A stretch of DNA of 64,000 nt from Eudorina sp. 2006-703-Eu-15. Taxonomy: Eukaryota; Chlorophyta; Chlorophyceae; Chlamydomonadales; Volvocaceae. The stretch spans positions 223,501 to 287,500 of the forward strand of contig BDSI01000043.1 of the NCBI GenBank assembly GCA_003117195.1, given 5' to 3'. Positions 23,087-35,300 of this stretch are shown one piece after another. Below the pieces are notes generated by a model. That model was not told the origin of the DNA, made no database searches, and was given only the letters and a program-made list of their open reading frames with translations. The translations under genes were made by a program, and so were the position numbers. Position 1 is the first letter of the stretch. Every line of letters begins with the position of its first letter.

Positions 23087-26000
23087 TTGCTGCTGGTGGT
23101 GCTGCTGGAGACCCAAGGGCTGCTGCGGCTGCACCGGCAGGTGTGGGTTCGTGGCTGGCCCCGGGACCAATGACTGGGGCTGAGGCTGGTGCGGCAACCC
23201 TAGAATCGGCCCCATCGGGGGACTTGCGCAACCCGGCAGATGCGCTCTGACTTCCGGAGAGTGACGAGGACCCGGACCCGGACCTGGCGGCGAGGCAGCT
23301 GCCGTCGCCTGTGTATGTGTCAGCGGTCCCCGCGGCCCGGACTGACCTCGGCCTCGGTCTCTGCCGGCGGAGGTGCCGGTCGAAGTCTAGGTGAGCAGTG
23401 AGGATGGGTGGGAGCAGGGAGAGGGGGGCAGCGAGGGGAACGAGGCGGTGGTGAGGCGGTGGTGAGGCGGTGGTGAGGCGGTGGTGAGGCGATGGCGGGG
23501 CGGTGGCGGCGCAGTTGCGAGGCCCGCGCTGCATGCAACCGCACCCTAACGCCCAACGGCCCACCGACCCACCGTAATAACCACCACTACCGCCACCCGG
23601 GTACGGGATACATCTGCCGTACCCCATCGGAAGTCACCCGTCGTACCTGCGGCGGCGCTAGGTGCGCGGGTGCGGTTGCATCGGTCGGCCATCCAGCTGC
23701 CGGGGCAGGAGGGCTAAGAATCTGATGCAGCTGCTGCTGCTGCTGCTGCGGCGGCGGCGGCGGCATAGGCGGCTGGGGCGGCGGCGGCTGTGCCTGCGGC
23801 GGCGGCGGGTGCGACGCGGCGGCGAGTGTCCCGTGGGTCACCTGACGAAGCGAATGCAGCGCGACCGCGTCGTGCGCGGTGCTGGCCCCGGGGGCGGCCG
23901 GGGGCGGCGCGCTCACCGTCGCCGCTCCGGCCGCCGCCTCCGCCGCCGACGCCGGTGCCGCCGCCTCCGCCGCATGCCGCGGCGTCATTCGTACACTGTC
24001 TCGCAGCAGCGCCGCCAACAGCTCGTGACAGCCGCTGCTGAGCATCAAGGGGGAGAATGTCGGCGTGTCCGCTGCCGCGGGCGCCGGCGCTCCCTGCTCC
24101 GGAACCACCTGCGCCACCGCCTGCTCTCCATCGGCCGCGTCTCGTCCTCCTCCACCTGCTCCTTCTCCTCCATCAGCACGGCCGTCTGTCCGGGGGGCGG
24201 TAGTGGCGGCGCCTGCCTTGAGGGACTGCCTGGCCGCCGCCGCCGCCGCCGCCGAGGTCCCCGCACCGTCTCCGTCGTCGTCGCCGCCGCAGCTGCCGGA
24301 CCTCAGAGTGCCACCATTGGCGGCGGCATCCACCGGGCCGTCCCTGACGGCGGCGGTGGCGGCGGCCCTCCCCACGCCCTCAACCGCGCTGCCGCTGCGG
24401 GCGGCGGCGGCGGCGGCGGCGGCAGTGGTGGCGTCAGCGGCCGGCTCCGGCAGAGTGCGGAGACACGCGGAGGGTACGGCCGCAGCACCCGCCGCCGCCG
24501 CCGCCGCCGCCTCCCAGCCGGGCAGCCGTTGCAGAGCGCGGCGGGCCGCCTGCAGCGCTGCTGCTGCCCGACGGCTGCCGCCCGCGCCGTCAGACAAGGC
24601 CGCCGGCGGCTGTAAGGGCACCAACATCTCCCTGTGTGGAGGGAGGGGGGGCCGCAGTCGAGGGGCCATATCGCGGGATGTGTGGGGGTCTTTACCCCAC
24701 AGGGTTTGGCCAAGTGAGGCTTTCGGGGGCAGGTCTCTGAAACTCCGACCCCGCGGCGCCGCGCCGCGCCACGTTGCCACCCCTCCCCCACCCACCCACC
24801 CACCCACCTGCTCGCCACCTGCCGCATCAGGAAGGAGCCCGGACCCTGCGGTCACGGCACGCAGCACGGGTCCAGGGCGTCAAGGCAACTGATCAACAAC
24901 CAACGACCAACCACTACCGACAAGCAACCGGACCCGCACGCGCCGCTGGACGGGCCCCACGGCCTGCGGTCTTGAACCTCCAAGGACGTACGGAAGGTGA
25001 CGGACGCGACATTCTGGTGATTGGGGGCGTTGCTTGCGGGCCCTTGGGCCTCCGGCTGGTATGGGTAGGTGTACAGATACGGGGTTATGCACCACACACA
25101 CATACAAGATAAGGTTCGGACGGGTGCCTCGCGCTACACACATAGCTACGGTAAGGCCCTGGGAGTTCGCGCCGCTCACCGGCTGCAGCAGGTACCACTG
25201 CCTCAAGCTGGAGGGCGAGGGCGGGCCCCGCCAGCTGCCCGCCGGCCCCTCGCACAGGCAGGCGTAGCAGGTGGCGAGCAGGGCGGCCCCCTCCCGCTGG
25301 AGCGCCTGAGGGGGAGGGAGAGGGCGGCCAGCGGGCGGTGGGTCCCCGCAGGGCGTGATCGGGGTCGGGAAGCGATTGACGAAGGAACAGGGACCGACAC
25401 CCGGTAGGGTGATCGTGGTGTGGGTGAATGTGGGTGAATGTGGGTGGTTGTGGGTGATATGCAAGAACGAATGACCCGCGGGGTCGACTGTGACATCCTT
25501 GATAATGCAAGGACGGATCTATCGCGTTGCGGCAGACCCCGGCGAGAACTGAGGTCAACCGATGCCCGTCACGTTGGGCTCCTCTGCCATTCGAAAGAGC
25601 ATCCGTCCATCCAGCCGTCTCCACCATGGGCCTTGGGTTACTATGTGTGATGTTCCAATTGACCTCGCGGGCCAGGTGCCTTCTGCCTTGATTTGCTGTG
25701 GGGTCAGCAGGACATGGGGTTAGCCCACCCCACCGCACCCGCGCAGTCACGACCTAGCGACATGCACCCGCCCCCGGTCCTCCAACTCTGCAAAGTGGTG
25801 GTGGTTAGTGGTGGTGGTGGTGGTGATAGGTGGTTAGTGGTGGTAAGTGGTGGTGGTTAGTGGTGGTGGTGGTCCCTACCTGCGCCAGTGCGGCCAGGGC
25901 AGCCCCGGCCGGAGCGCCCGGCCACGCCACGCCGTCGCCGCTGCCGCCGCCGCCGCCTGCCGCCGCGCCGCCGCCAGCAAGATCCCCCCGACCGCCGTCC

Positions 26001-29000
26001 CGCCTCGGCGACAGGTTCGAGCCACCGGGAAGGATCACTTCCGGATCCGGATCTGCACCTGAATCTGGATCTAGATCTGGATCTGGATCAGGGTCCTCCA
26101 GATCCTCACTCGCCACCAGCAGCTGCGGCCAGCCGTACAGCAGCGAGGCTTCCACCTCCGCCTGCCGTACCACCCGCTCCACCACGAGGCGTGTGGGTTC
26201 CCCGGGGGCCAGCCGGGCGCCGTCCTGCAGCCCGGGTGTCCCCGAGGGCGGCTGCTGGTACTGGTGCTGCTGCTGGTGCTGCTGCTGCGGCGGCCATGGT
26301 CCAGCCGCGTCGATTACACCCTGCGAGCGAGCCAGGAGCAGATGAACCGTTGGCCGTTGCCCAAAGTCATTGTGGTGCCGTACCTCACGGGCGCGAACCT
26401 GCAGCCAACCTCTCGCCAAATACCGGTAGTGCCCACAGATGAACACGGTAACCCCACTGCACACAAACCTCCACACGCACAGACACGTGCACGGGGGTCC
26501 GCTGTAACATCCTTAATAACAATACACGCAGACATAGCCGACGAATCGTACGCACCGCCATGTATGCAGCCACGATGGCAGAAAGTGTGGTTCCACACGT
26601 TCCACACCCCGACACGTGTGCCCGTACTTCCCGTACTTGTCGTACACAGCCCACAGCTGCCATGATCACGATGACCTACCACGACCGCGTCCTTGTCGCC
26701 CGTGGTCACACTTTCTATCTGTACAGCCCGCCGTACAAAAATGACTTCTTCCTTATGTGCGTCAGGACGACACCCCCCACAGAGCTCCCCTGTAGAGCTC
26801 CCCGAGACCCATGGGTCATGGGTCATGGTCGCACGTACCGGCGGCGGCACCCCCAGCTTCCCGGACAGCCGCAGCTCCTGACCGGGCGCCACTCGGGCCG
26901 TCAGCGGGTCGGCGGGGGCCGCATCCGGCGGCAGTAGCACGTGCGTATCAATCTGGCAGTAGCTGGGCGGGTGGCCTGCGGGGGAAACGACACCAGCGCC
27001 AAGCGAGCCATCGGGTACCGTCACCAGCGCCCGGCGACGGGGGCCGGGAATCAGCACTGAAGCATTTCCAATGTGACAACAGCTCACGACTCGTATGTTG
27101 CCATACGTCTCAATTACCGTGCTTCGTCACACGTCAACGGCGTCGCCTCCCTGGCCCCTCCGCCCTGCGCCGCGCTCCCAGTCGCCCACGCATGACCCCC
27201 TTCCTTCTCCCCTACCCTACCTCGAGAACACCTCTCAATCCTGGCGCCTCCCCCAACCCCTCTCCACCTCCGGCGGTGCCCGCCGGCCCCGCCCTACGCC
27301 CCTACTTCGCCCCCCCTCGGCCCCCGTCGCCCTACCTCGCCCCGGTGGCGGCGGCGGCAGCGTGGGTAGACCGTGACACACACAAAGCGGGCAAGTGGTG
27401 ACCCGCGGGCTCAGGTAGGCCAGCTGGCTGGTAAGGGTGCAGCGCAACACCCGCTCCCTGCCGCCGCCGCTGCCCCCGGCGGTGGCACCCACGCCGTTGA
27501 GTGCGCCGCCCCCGCCCCCGCCGCCGCCGCTGCCGCCGTTGGCGGCCGCCGGCATGACCAGCAGCACCTCCGGCGGCGTCAGTGGCTGCAGCAGCTGTTG
27601 CGCCCAGTTGACGTACATGTGGTCCAACGCGACGGAATCTGTCGTACCGGCGGCGGCGGCGGCGGCGTAAGTTCAAGCCGCAAGAGGTAGTAAACATTGA
27701 AGGAAACGCCCCTCCCTGCCGCACCCGACTCCTTCTTTCCGGGCCTGCACAACTACACAACTACACCACCACATACAATGCTCCCCGCTGCTGCTCACCC
27801 ACCCGCGACCACGCACGAGTGCTCCGCGTTCTCCAGCGGCGCAATCACGCGACTGAAGGCCGCCGCGGCCGCCCTCGCCGCCGCTTCCAACTCCGCCGAG
27901 TGGACGCCGCCGCCGCCGCCACCGCCACCGCCACCGCCGTCGGCCTGGCCGCCGTCCTGCAAGCCGGCGGTGCCGCTGTTACAGGCAGCGCCAGCGTCAG
28001 CTGCAGCTGCACCCAGTCCGGCGGACTTGGCGGTCTCCGCGACTGCGGCCAGGGCCGCCGGTCTGAGCGGGGGAAAGATGTATGCGGCAGGGGGACCCCG
28101 GTCAGCGGGTCAGCGGGGCGCGTATGGGCATCAGCACAGCCGTCACCGTCTGTCCCGCGGATGATCCGACCCGCGGGTCCACTGTGACATGACTCATCAC
28201 AAACGTCGCATACGGTGGCAGCAATCGACTGCCACAGTCCTCACGCTGCATGAGTCATCGCCGCGAACACGCCGTACACCCACCGAAAGAGCTCCAGGGA
28301 TTGCTCCGTGTTCAGCGCGAGGAAGCTGACGGCCACGAGCCGCTGAGCCGCCTCCTGGGTCGGTGCAGTGCAGTGCAGGCGAACGGGAGGGAGGGGTGGT
28401 CAAGGGAGGTTATAGGACGTTGGTAGAGGTTAGGGAGGGAGGGAGCAGCGGGTGCGCGGGTTTCAGCGGCTGTGTGTCCCTTCGGGCTCTCCGCTTTGGA
28501 TGGCTGCGAGGGTTGAGACTTGAGCGGCCGGGGTTAGGATCAGGGTCAGGGTCGGGGCCAGGCAGCACATCCGCGCCTACCTCTTAACCCACATCGATCC
28601 ACGCTTGACCCAGATCACCCGCACCACTGCAGTTGCCCGCAGTAGTCTCCATCCCGCCGGCCCGCCACTGGCACTGCGCGTAACCAACCTAGGGATACGT
28701 CTCCCGACCTCCTGTACCCAGTTACACATTCCCCCCGGCACCCCTGGGAGGGCCTCCCCCATTAGGGCCTCCCCCGCCCCCTCCCTCTCTTCACTCACGT
28801 CCAGCACCCGGCCCAGCAGCGGACCCGGGGGTGGCCGGAAGCTGTGCGCCACCACCACAACACGGGTGAGGCCCGGGGGCTGCGGGGGCCCCAAGGAGGG
28901 CCCATCGCCCGGGGCAGCGCCGCCGGTCGCTGCCGCGGCAGTAGCTGTAGCGATGGCGGCTGTAGCTGTAGTTGTAGCGTATGCCGTAGCCAGGTGGTGT

Positions 29001-29726
29001 ACCAGGGACCTCAGCGCCAGGACTGAGGGGTGGTGTGGGTGTGCGGGTGGGTGTCAGCTGCTGGGGTAAGTAAGAAGAAACCCTAAAACCCTAAACAGCC
29101 CAGACACAGCCCGCGGGGTCCACCTACCGTAACAACATTAATAAAGATGATACCTGACCCAACGGATGGGTCTATTTCCTATACACACCCACCTGCCCCA
29201 ACCTGACAATCCGACCCAGTCGCCAACCGTCCCGCACATCCGCCCGGCACGCACGCACCCAGCTTGCGGGTGTCGGGCCCAGCCCACGCCTCGTGCTCTC
29301 GCAGCCGCATGACGGCGGCCTGGAAGTCCCGTAGCACGAAGCGTGACGGCTTGTAAACCACCTGCGGCGACGAGGCAGCCGAATACGGTAAGCAGGCAGG
29401 AAGGCAAGCAGCCTAAGACCAACAGCAGAATTGCCCCAGCGGATTCGATGGAAAATTCCTTCCTGATGGGCTTGAGAGCTCATACCATTAAATAGATTGC
29501 ACGGCCACGAATGTAGTTGACTTGCCTGCAGTTGTACTCCCGCTCCTGATCTGATCACAAGCGCCAGGCCCACGTCCATGGGCCGCTCGATGGGAGCGGT
29601 GGCGCAAGTTCCCAAAGCCAACAGGTTCGCGAAACGGCCCAGCGCATGACGAACGGTCGCTATTGCAGAGGCATGAAGAGCATCTAACAAGAACACAATA
29701 CATCTGCACGGCTGCAGCGCGGCCAT
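22895..29726 (-). CDS. M1AP-like meiosis protein
   Basis: M1AP acts in animal meiosis with the SHOC1-SPO16-TEX11 crossover group. Exons 29726-29526, 29361-29259, 29022-28799, 28354-28284, 28062-27803, 27638-27372, 26975-26839, 26320-25880 and 25305-25180 join in consistent phase to 610 codons. Two low-complexity 3' exons follow (about 24632-23647 and 23304-22895), whose borders I could not settle. Family order is kept: an N-terminal strand-helix unit (CIVFLLDALHASA), VVYKPSRFVLRDFQAAV, VVVVAHSFRPPPG, LDHMYVNWAQQLL, a metal-site-like TTCPLCVCHGHPPSYC, VVRQAEVEASLLYGWPQLLV, ALQREGAALLATC, RQWYLLQP and REMLVPLQ. Insertions rich in Ala, Gly, Gln and Asp-Pro lengthen it beyond the animal protein. 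Intron 1 uses a GC donor (CAG|GCAAGT). The call rests on remembered motif order. Confidence 0.68.
25465..25506 (+). repeat. GACCCGC/TGTAAC motif, M1AP-like intron 8
   Basis: It reads GACCCGCGGGGTCGACTGTG, then ACATCCTTGATAATGC. Confidence 0.8.
26489..26525 (+). repeat. GACCCGC/TGTAAC motif, M1AP-like intron 7
   Basis: It reads GGGGGTCCGCTGTAACATCC, then TTAATAACAAT. The left palindrome half is eroded. Confidence 0.8.
28166..28200 (+). repeat. GACCCGC/TGTAAC motif, M1AP-like intron 4
   Basis: It reads GACCCGCGGGTCCACTGTG, then ACATGACTCATCAC. The left half is a perfect GACCCGCGGGTC palindrome. Confidence 0.75.
28408..28436 (+). repeat. Intron element fragment, M1AP-like intron 3
   Basis: It reads TATAGGACGTTGGTAGAGGT, only the first half of the element, antisense to the host gene. 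Confidence 0.55.
29110..29148 (+). repeat. GACCCGC/TGTAAC motif, M1AP-like intron 2
   Basis: It reads CCCGCGGGGTCCACCTACCG, then TAACAACATTAATAAAG. Confidence 0.75.
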
Positions 29727-30036
29727 CGCGGCATGCGACAGCTGTGATCTGATGTGCGGAGTTTCAGCGACCCGAGGACCACTGTCCGGTTAACGCACCC
29801 GTTCTACTGCACTGCACAGGTTCGTTGAATTCCTCAAACCTTGAATTCATCAAGCCGTAGCTGAAGACCGATTATACAAAGCAAACCTCATGCAATCTGT
29901 CCACTAGGAGTTTCGTACAGCCGTACGAAGGTCGCAAGGTCGCCCCGGTTCCTTACGACCGTAGAGAATACATGTTTGTTGTTGCGCAGTACTGTGAACT
30001 TGGTGTCATAGTTGCAGGAGTAACAAACGCCGGAAA
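29727..30036. promoter_or_regulatory. Divergent promoter region
   Basis: This 310-base gap lies between the start codon of the M1AP-like gene (minus) and that of the small gene at 30037 (plus). It is less GC-rich than either. No specific element was identified. Confidence 0.35.
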
Positions 30037-30520
30037 ATGGGACTCATTCGCAACCTTGCCACTTACTTCACAGCCGCGGCTGCTTGGGTGACCGTCATGC
30101 CCTTTGTCGTCCGTAGCCGCATGGATGGATATGTCGAGAGGTGCGAACTTTTGCCGACGAAACGTCGCGAATTATTGCCGTATGCTGAAGACGCCCTATC
30201 ATCGCGCCACCATAATTATGCTTATGCAGGAACCTTGCAGCGTATGACGCCCTTCAAGCAAAGGCAGCAGAAGAAAAGGTCAGCGCTCTTTCAAGTTATA
30301 CTTCTTTTGTTCCAAAGCTTTTCAGGAACTGTCAATGGCTTCATCCATGATGAATTTTTACAATTGCAGGCGATTGGAGGCCCTATCGTTCAAGGCGGGG
30401 CGCATCACTGAAGTTCCGAAGCACTGTGTTTGCCTGGCGCACTGCTCACGCTGCTGCTCGCGCACGGCGCCACGGAGTAGGATTGCGGATGTGCGAAATT
30501 GCTATAAGCGGGCTTATTGA
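30037..30520 (+). CDS. Small two-exon protein, unknown
   Basis: Two exons (30037-30278 and 30370-30520) join AG|G in phase to give 130 residues. The 91-base intron has a good GT donor and a TTTTACAATTGCAG acceptor. The N-terminus (MGLIRNLATYFTAAAAWVTV) has a hydrophobic segment and no acidic residue, so organelle targeting or a membrane anchor is possible. The middle is Lys/Arg-rich (KQRQQKKRRLEALSFKAGR) and the tail is Cys/Arg-rich. The unspliced frame is also open to 30411, so the intron is a judgement. Base composition is lower in GC than neighbouring exons. I do not recognise a family. Confidence 0.45.
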
Positions 30521-30957
30521 CAGCGAGGGGGGCGTCGATTCTTTCTAGGGTAGCCAGTGTTCATAGACCGTCATAGACTCGGGAGTGGACGTGTGTACAG
30601 GCGTGTATGAGACAGTAGGAACGCATCCGCGCTTACAGGTTAACGGCAGGGCCGCAACATGCCTGGATTAGTGTTGAATGGGACCCAAGCAGCAATCTGA
30701 CAAGTACACAACCCGAGCTCACATCCGCGCGTATGTTCACCGCATGCGGGCGGCTAGAGTCCATGACGCACATCATCCAGCTCAAAACAGCAGTCGACTT
30801 GTTCAGATAGTGCTTCTGCCGTGTATCGGGTGCAAGGAACTTGCTGGAAGGCGTCAGAATCTGAGGACGACAAGTATCGGGACGCCATGTTCGTGTAATA
30901 TCTGATGCTGATGCATATCCCGTATCCGTGTCCTCCACTGCACGCGGCGTCTATTCT

Positions 30958-31227
30958 TCAGCCGCACATATCCTCAACGGCACCACCCTTCCGGAGTTGT
31001 GCACGGTTCGCGATACGGAAGAGCACCACGTCCTCACTCGGCTCCACCTTGCTCTCAAGTTTGCTGTAGATATGCACACCATCTTCAGTCGTGACCTCAA
31101 ACGCCCCAGGGCGCCCATCGCCCTCCAGGTTGCCCTCCACAGCCACGCCGGGGAACGCAGCCTCGATGGCATCTGCCATTGCGATGAAAGCATCGACGTT
31201 CTCCGGATCGTACTCGATAAGAACCAT
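30958..31227 (-). CDS. Rdx/SelW-like protein lacking CxxU
   Basis: An 89-codon frame from ATG 31227 to a stop at 30958. It resembles the thioredoxin-like Rdx family (selenoproteins W, H and T). The first strand VLIEY is followed by helix VDAFIAMADAIEAAFPG, then VAVEGN, then the family signature RPGAFEVTTEDGVHIYSKLE. In the family a redox CxxC or CxxU lies directly after the first strand; here that position reads Asp-Pro-Glu-Asn. No thiol or selenol pair is therefore present there, and the only cysteine is near the C-terminus (EDMCG). The upstream frame stays open for about ten codons before a stop, and a CAAAG|ATG splice acceptor cannot be excluded. It may be a redox-dead paralog or a fragment. 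Confidence 0.55.
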   Translation of the reverse strand: MVLIEYDPENVDAFIAMADAIEAAFPGVAVEGNLEGDGRPGAFEVTTEDGVHIYSKLESKVEPSEDVVLFRIANRAQLRKGGAVEDMCG

Positions 31228-32340
31228 CTTTGGCGGAGCACGATCCAGGCCCGCGCGTCATGCGAATCGCCGGATGCCGCAGCTTGGGAACAACTGTCCC
31301 GAAGATGTCGCCAGTGCATGAAGCGAGGCTGGGGTAGCGAGGCGTGTATATGGGGTAGTAGGGTACAAACGGTTAGTTAGTTGTCGGCAAACCAATCGTC
31401 GCGATATCAAGACGGTTTCGATGCTTAGCCTTCGGTAACAATTATCGTACAGACGTCAATGCCGGTCCACGCCGAAGCACGCTCTTTCGCATCACGAACC
31501 TGTGCAAGTCTCCATCACCTTGGATACTGCCTGTGCGCCAATCAGCATATCCCGGCCGACGACGCCTGCCTGGGCGTCACTTGCTACCAGCAAGGAGGCC
31601 GCGCGGCAACCTAGCGTTCCCAACGCTCGGCGCATTGTAATTCCTAGACGACACAAACTGTCAGAAAATATGAGCTGATAAGAGATTGGTGTTTGAAAGT
31701 TAATCGGCTTTCATTCAACGAGAGCTAATGATGGTCCCCATGAATCAACAAGAAACTCGCCCCCGCCTTTCCTCCGTTTCACGCTTCCAGGTAAAAATTT
31801 TCAATTTCCTTAGACCAGTCTGTGGCCTTCACATATACTGTGCTCAGTAATTCTCCGTTCTTTCATTTTGGGGCTTTGTCAAATAGCCGTACGTCGTACA
31901 TGGCGATCAAGAGCCTTTGCTTGGACATACCAGGGTTGCACAATCGCGGATCTGCACGTCAAACGAAAAATTTGGACTGCTGTCAATGTGTTACGGTTAG
32001 TGCCAAAGGACTTGTTGCGCATTAAAGGCTTGCGGAAGGCTTGCGAAGGCATGGGGCGTGGCAGCGATTTGGCGCTTGATCGTGTAGGATCTCGTAACCT
32101 TTATGCATAGAGGATATGTTGCGGAGCAGCGCTTCGCAGTCGCAGGTGACGACGTACACGGAGGTCAGTCCGAGAGGAGATTCCTGGCCGAATCCATATA
32201 CTCATAAATGGATGCAGCAGCTTGGACTTAGGTAGTGTTGGCGCACTATGCACCGTTGGTGCCCAGCCGGCTGCAAGCTGCGGACTGCTATCTGGTGAAG
32301 GAAAGCTTTTGAACGGTGCTAAGGCTCTGTCACAAATTCC
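31228..32340. other. Intergenic, AT-richer
   Basis: About 1.1 kb of lower-GC DNA with only short open frames, the longest about 80 codons at 31868-32110 (+). It should contain the promoters of the OPR-type gene and of the Rdx-like gene. No element was recognised. Confidence 0.5.
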
Positions 32341-35300
32341 ATGTTATTAATACATCGTAAACTCCGAGGGGATCTCCTATCTGAGCTTGCTATCGGCTTA
32401 TCGCCCGCGCAGGCTAGCGGATGGTGCTCGCACCGCAGGGAAGCCTCTCGACGACTGCAATATGGGCAACTGGCACAGAACACCAGCGCTCATGTGCAGC
32501 GACAGCTTGATGACAGCGCGGGGCCACTCAGTCGCCCCACATCCGGGGTACTCCGCACGCACGCACCGCCAACCGCTGCCGCTGTCCTTCTCAACAGCAG
32601 AAGTGGATCCCACGTCCTCATACCCGCTACTGATCTAGCTCCTGCCGTTCCCGTCACCTCGGCGGCTACTCTGCACACGGCGGCATGCCTGGGCACCGAG
32701 GCGGGCGTGCTGCTGCCCCTCACTCACCAGGCTGCTGACGACTTCTTTCAGCACCCACCCGACGAACGGGATCAGCCTCAAACCCCCTTGGAGCCTTTCC
32801 TCCAGCAGTCTCATGACCCGTCCCGTGATGTGCTCGCGCCTGCGTCAACATCAGATGGCGTCCTCCATTTCAACGGCGCAGCCTATCACGGTCAAGTCGC
32901 CGGCGGATCGCACCCTGTCGCTGGGCCTGCAGGCGCGGCATCTTCCTGGAATGCTGGCCGTCGTGCGAACTCCGCCCCTGCTCGCGACGCGTCGTCCGTG
33001 GCGTCCTCCGCCGGCGCAACTGCGTCTCTAGCGGCGGCTGTAGCAGCGTCAACCGCATCCCAGCGGTGGGATCATCACCCGGGGTTGGAAACGCAACCCG
33101 AGCATGGCGGTGATCTGGGTCGCCACGTGGGCGCCGACCTGCCCTCGTATTTGGATGCCGCCAGTCGCAGTGGGGGATTTGCGAGCACAAGTGCGAGTTC
33201 GGGGGCCGGGCAGTCGCCGGACGGTGGGGCGCAGCAGGGCGCGGGTCGGCGGCGCGGGCCACGCCGGGCTGCACCCCTGGAGTGGCGGCGCCTGGGGCTG
33301 CTGGGGGACGATCGGGGAGGGGTTGCTGGTGGGGCTGATAACCGTGGTAGTGAATCTGCCATCCAGCTTTCGGCAGCGTCGCTGGCGACTGCGCAAACAA
33401 ATACAGCAGGAATGGCAGCGACAGGAATGGCAGCAGCTGCAGCAGGGGCAGCAGCAGGGATTGTCACGGCAGCGCCAGCGGCCGATATTGCTGCTACGGA
33501 GGCGTTGAGCGGCAGCAGCAAAAACGCCGTCGCAGGCGCTGCAGACGGCGCTTCGCCGCCGGCGCCGGCGCCGCAGCGGCGGGCTATGGCCAAGGCCAGC
33601 GGCGCCGCTTTCGCGAAAGGATGGCCAGCGAAGGGGCGGCGGCCGCACGCGCCCAGCGCCGTCGAGCACGCGGCTCTGCGGCTGAGGGCAGAGACGCTGG
33701 AGGCGGCACTGCTGCCCCGGCTGCCCTTGGAAGAAGACCTCCGCTTGACGACATGCCTGATACGTGCCACCCACTGGCGGGAACTGGTCAGGCTGTTGGC
33801 GGAGCACCGTGAACGTCACGCCAAGCGGGATCTGCAAGAGCGTCTGCAGCCTTTCCGCCAACGCATTGAGAAGCTGCACATGCGGCGACGCAAACGACGC
33901 CGTGGCGGTGACGGCGCTGCCGCTGCAGCAGCGGCCGCGGCCGCTGCCGCCGCGGCCGCAGCAGCGGCGGTGACCGACGCCGCGGCGGCTTCCTCTGCGA
34001 ATGGAATGGAGTCGGCCGCCCTGCCGGTGTCGGCGCTGCCGCTGACGCCGCAGCACGTGGCGGCGGCGTTGCTGCGGACGTGGCAGCTGCTGGCAACGGT
34101 GTCGGGCCCGCGGACGCCCGCGGAGGGGCGCATGCTGCATGCGATGGTGGACTGGTTGGCGGGGCTGGCGGCGCGGCTGGCGCCCTCCCCGGGCACGGGG
34201 ATGCGGGAGATCGCCACCATCTTCTACGCGCTCGTCAAGTAAGTCCGCCAATGTGACGCGACTCGCCACGATGCGATGCGTGCCCAGTGCCAACCCATCG
34301 TGCCGCACTGGTCATCACAGCGTGGGAGGTGATGGGGACCCGCACCTCGCCGCATGCCGGCTTCGTGTGTCTGCCCGGGCCCGGGAAAGATCTTGCGTGC
34401 GCGCGTCAGTTCGAGTAGAACGCGCGCACTACATCTTCCCCGGGCAGGCACACGAACATGCGCGTGTGTATGTGTTTGTGCGTGTGCGGACATGGTAGCG
34501 GAGGGTACGGGGTAATTGGTAGACATGTTGGTACTGCGCTGCTGCCAGAGCGAAGGGTAACGGGCGGGCCGTCTGCATGCCGCGGTGGTCGTGTGCCGCT
34601 GGGGTCGAGCTGGTATACCCATCCGAACGTGCTCGCTTGTCGGCCATCAGGCCCTCACAACGAGCAGGTACATGATCACCGTGCCCCGCCAGGGTGCTGC
34701 GGGGCTTGCCTTGCGGCCCGGCATCACAGCAGGCTGGATGGACGACCCGGGCGCGCATCAGTGGCTCCACCCACCGGCACCTCGCGACCCTGGCCCCCGC
34801 AGGTTGCGACACCCCCTCAGCAAGCGGTACTACCTGGTCCTGATGAACGAGGCGAGGAAGCGGTTCTCCGCCAGTGAGAAGCCCCGGCACGCCCCCTCCC
34901 GCCGCAGCTCCGTTGCGCCGTCGTTTTCCGGGTCTGCGGGCTGCAGCAGCGGCACAAGCAGCAGTAGCAGCAAGGGCAGCGGCGCAAACATCAGCAACGG
35001 CGTGTCGCAGCCATCGCTACTGCCGTACAACGCGCACGACATGGCGCAGCTCCTGTGGGCCGTAGCGAGCTGCGGCATGCAGGGCCTGCGGGACGACTGG
35101 GCGGCGTCGTACTGCTCGGCGCTCCTGCCAGTGGTTCCGGAGCTGACCCCGCAGGGCGTCAGCATGGTCCTGCACGCCCTGGCCCGGCTGCGCTACGCCC
35201 CGCCCCGCGAGCTGCTCCAGGGGCTGTGCGGGCAGCTGGTGCTGCACATGCAGGAGGGGCCCCGCGGCGACGGTGACGTCACCAGCGTCGCGACCTCGGG

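Noticed and set aside
28363..28587. Plus-strand frame near the M1AP-like gene
   Set aside because: It lies mainly in intron 3 of the M1AP-like gene and has no motif.
33049..34308. Minus-strand open frame of about 419 codons
   Set aside because: It lies opposite exon 1 of the OPR-type gene; GC-rich codon bias leaves antisense frames open, and no motif is present.
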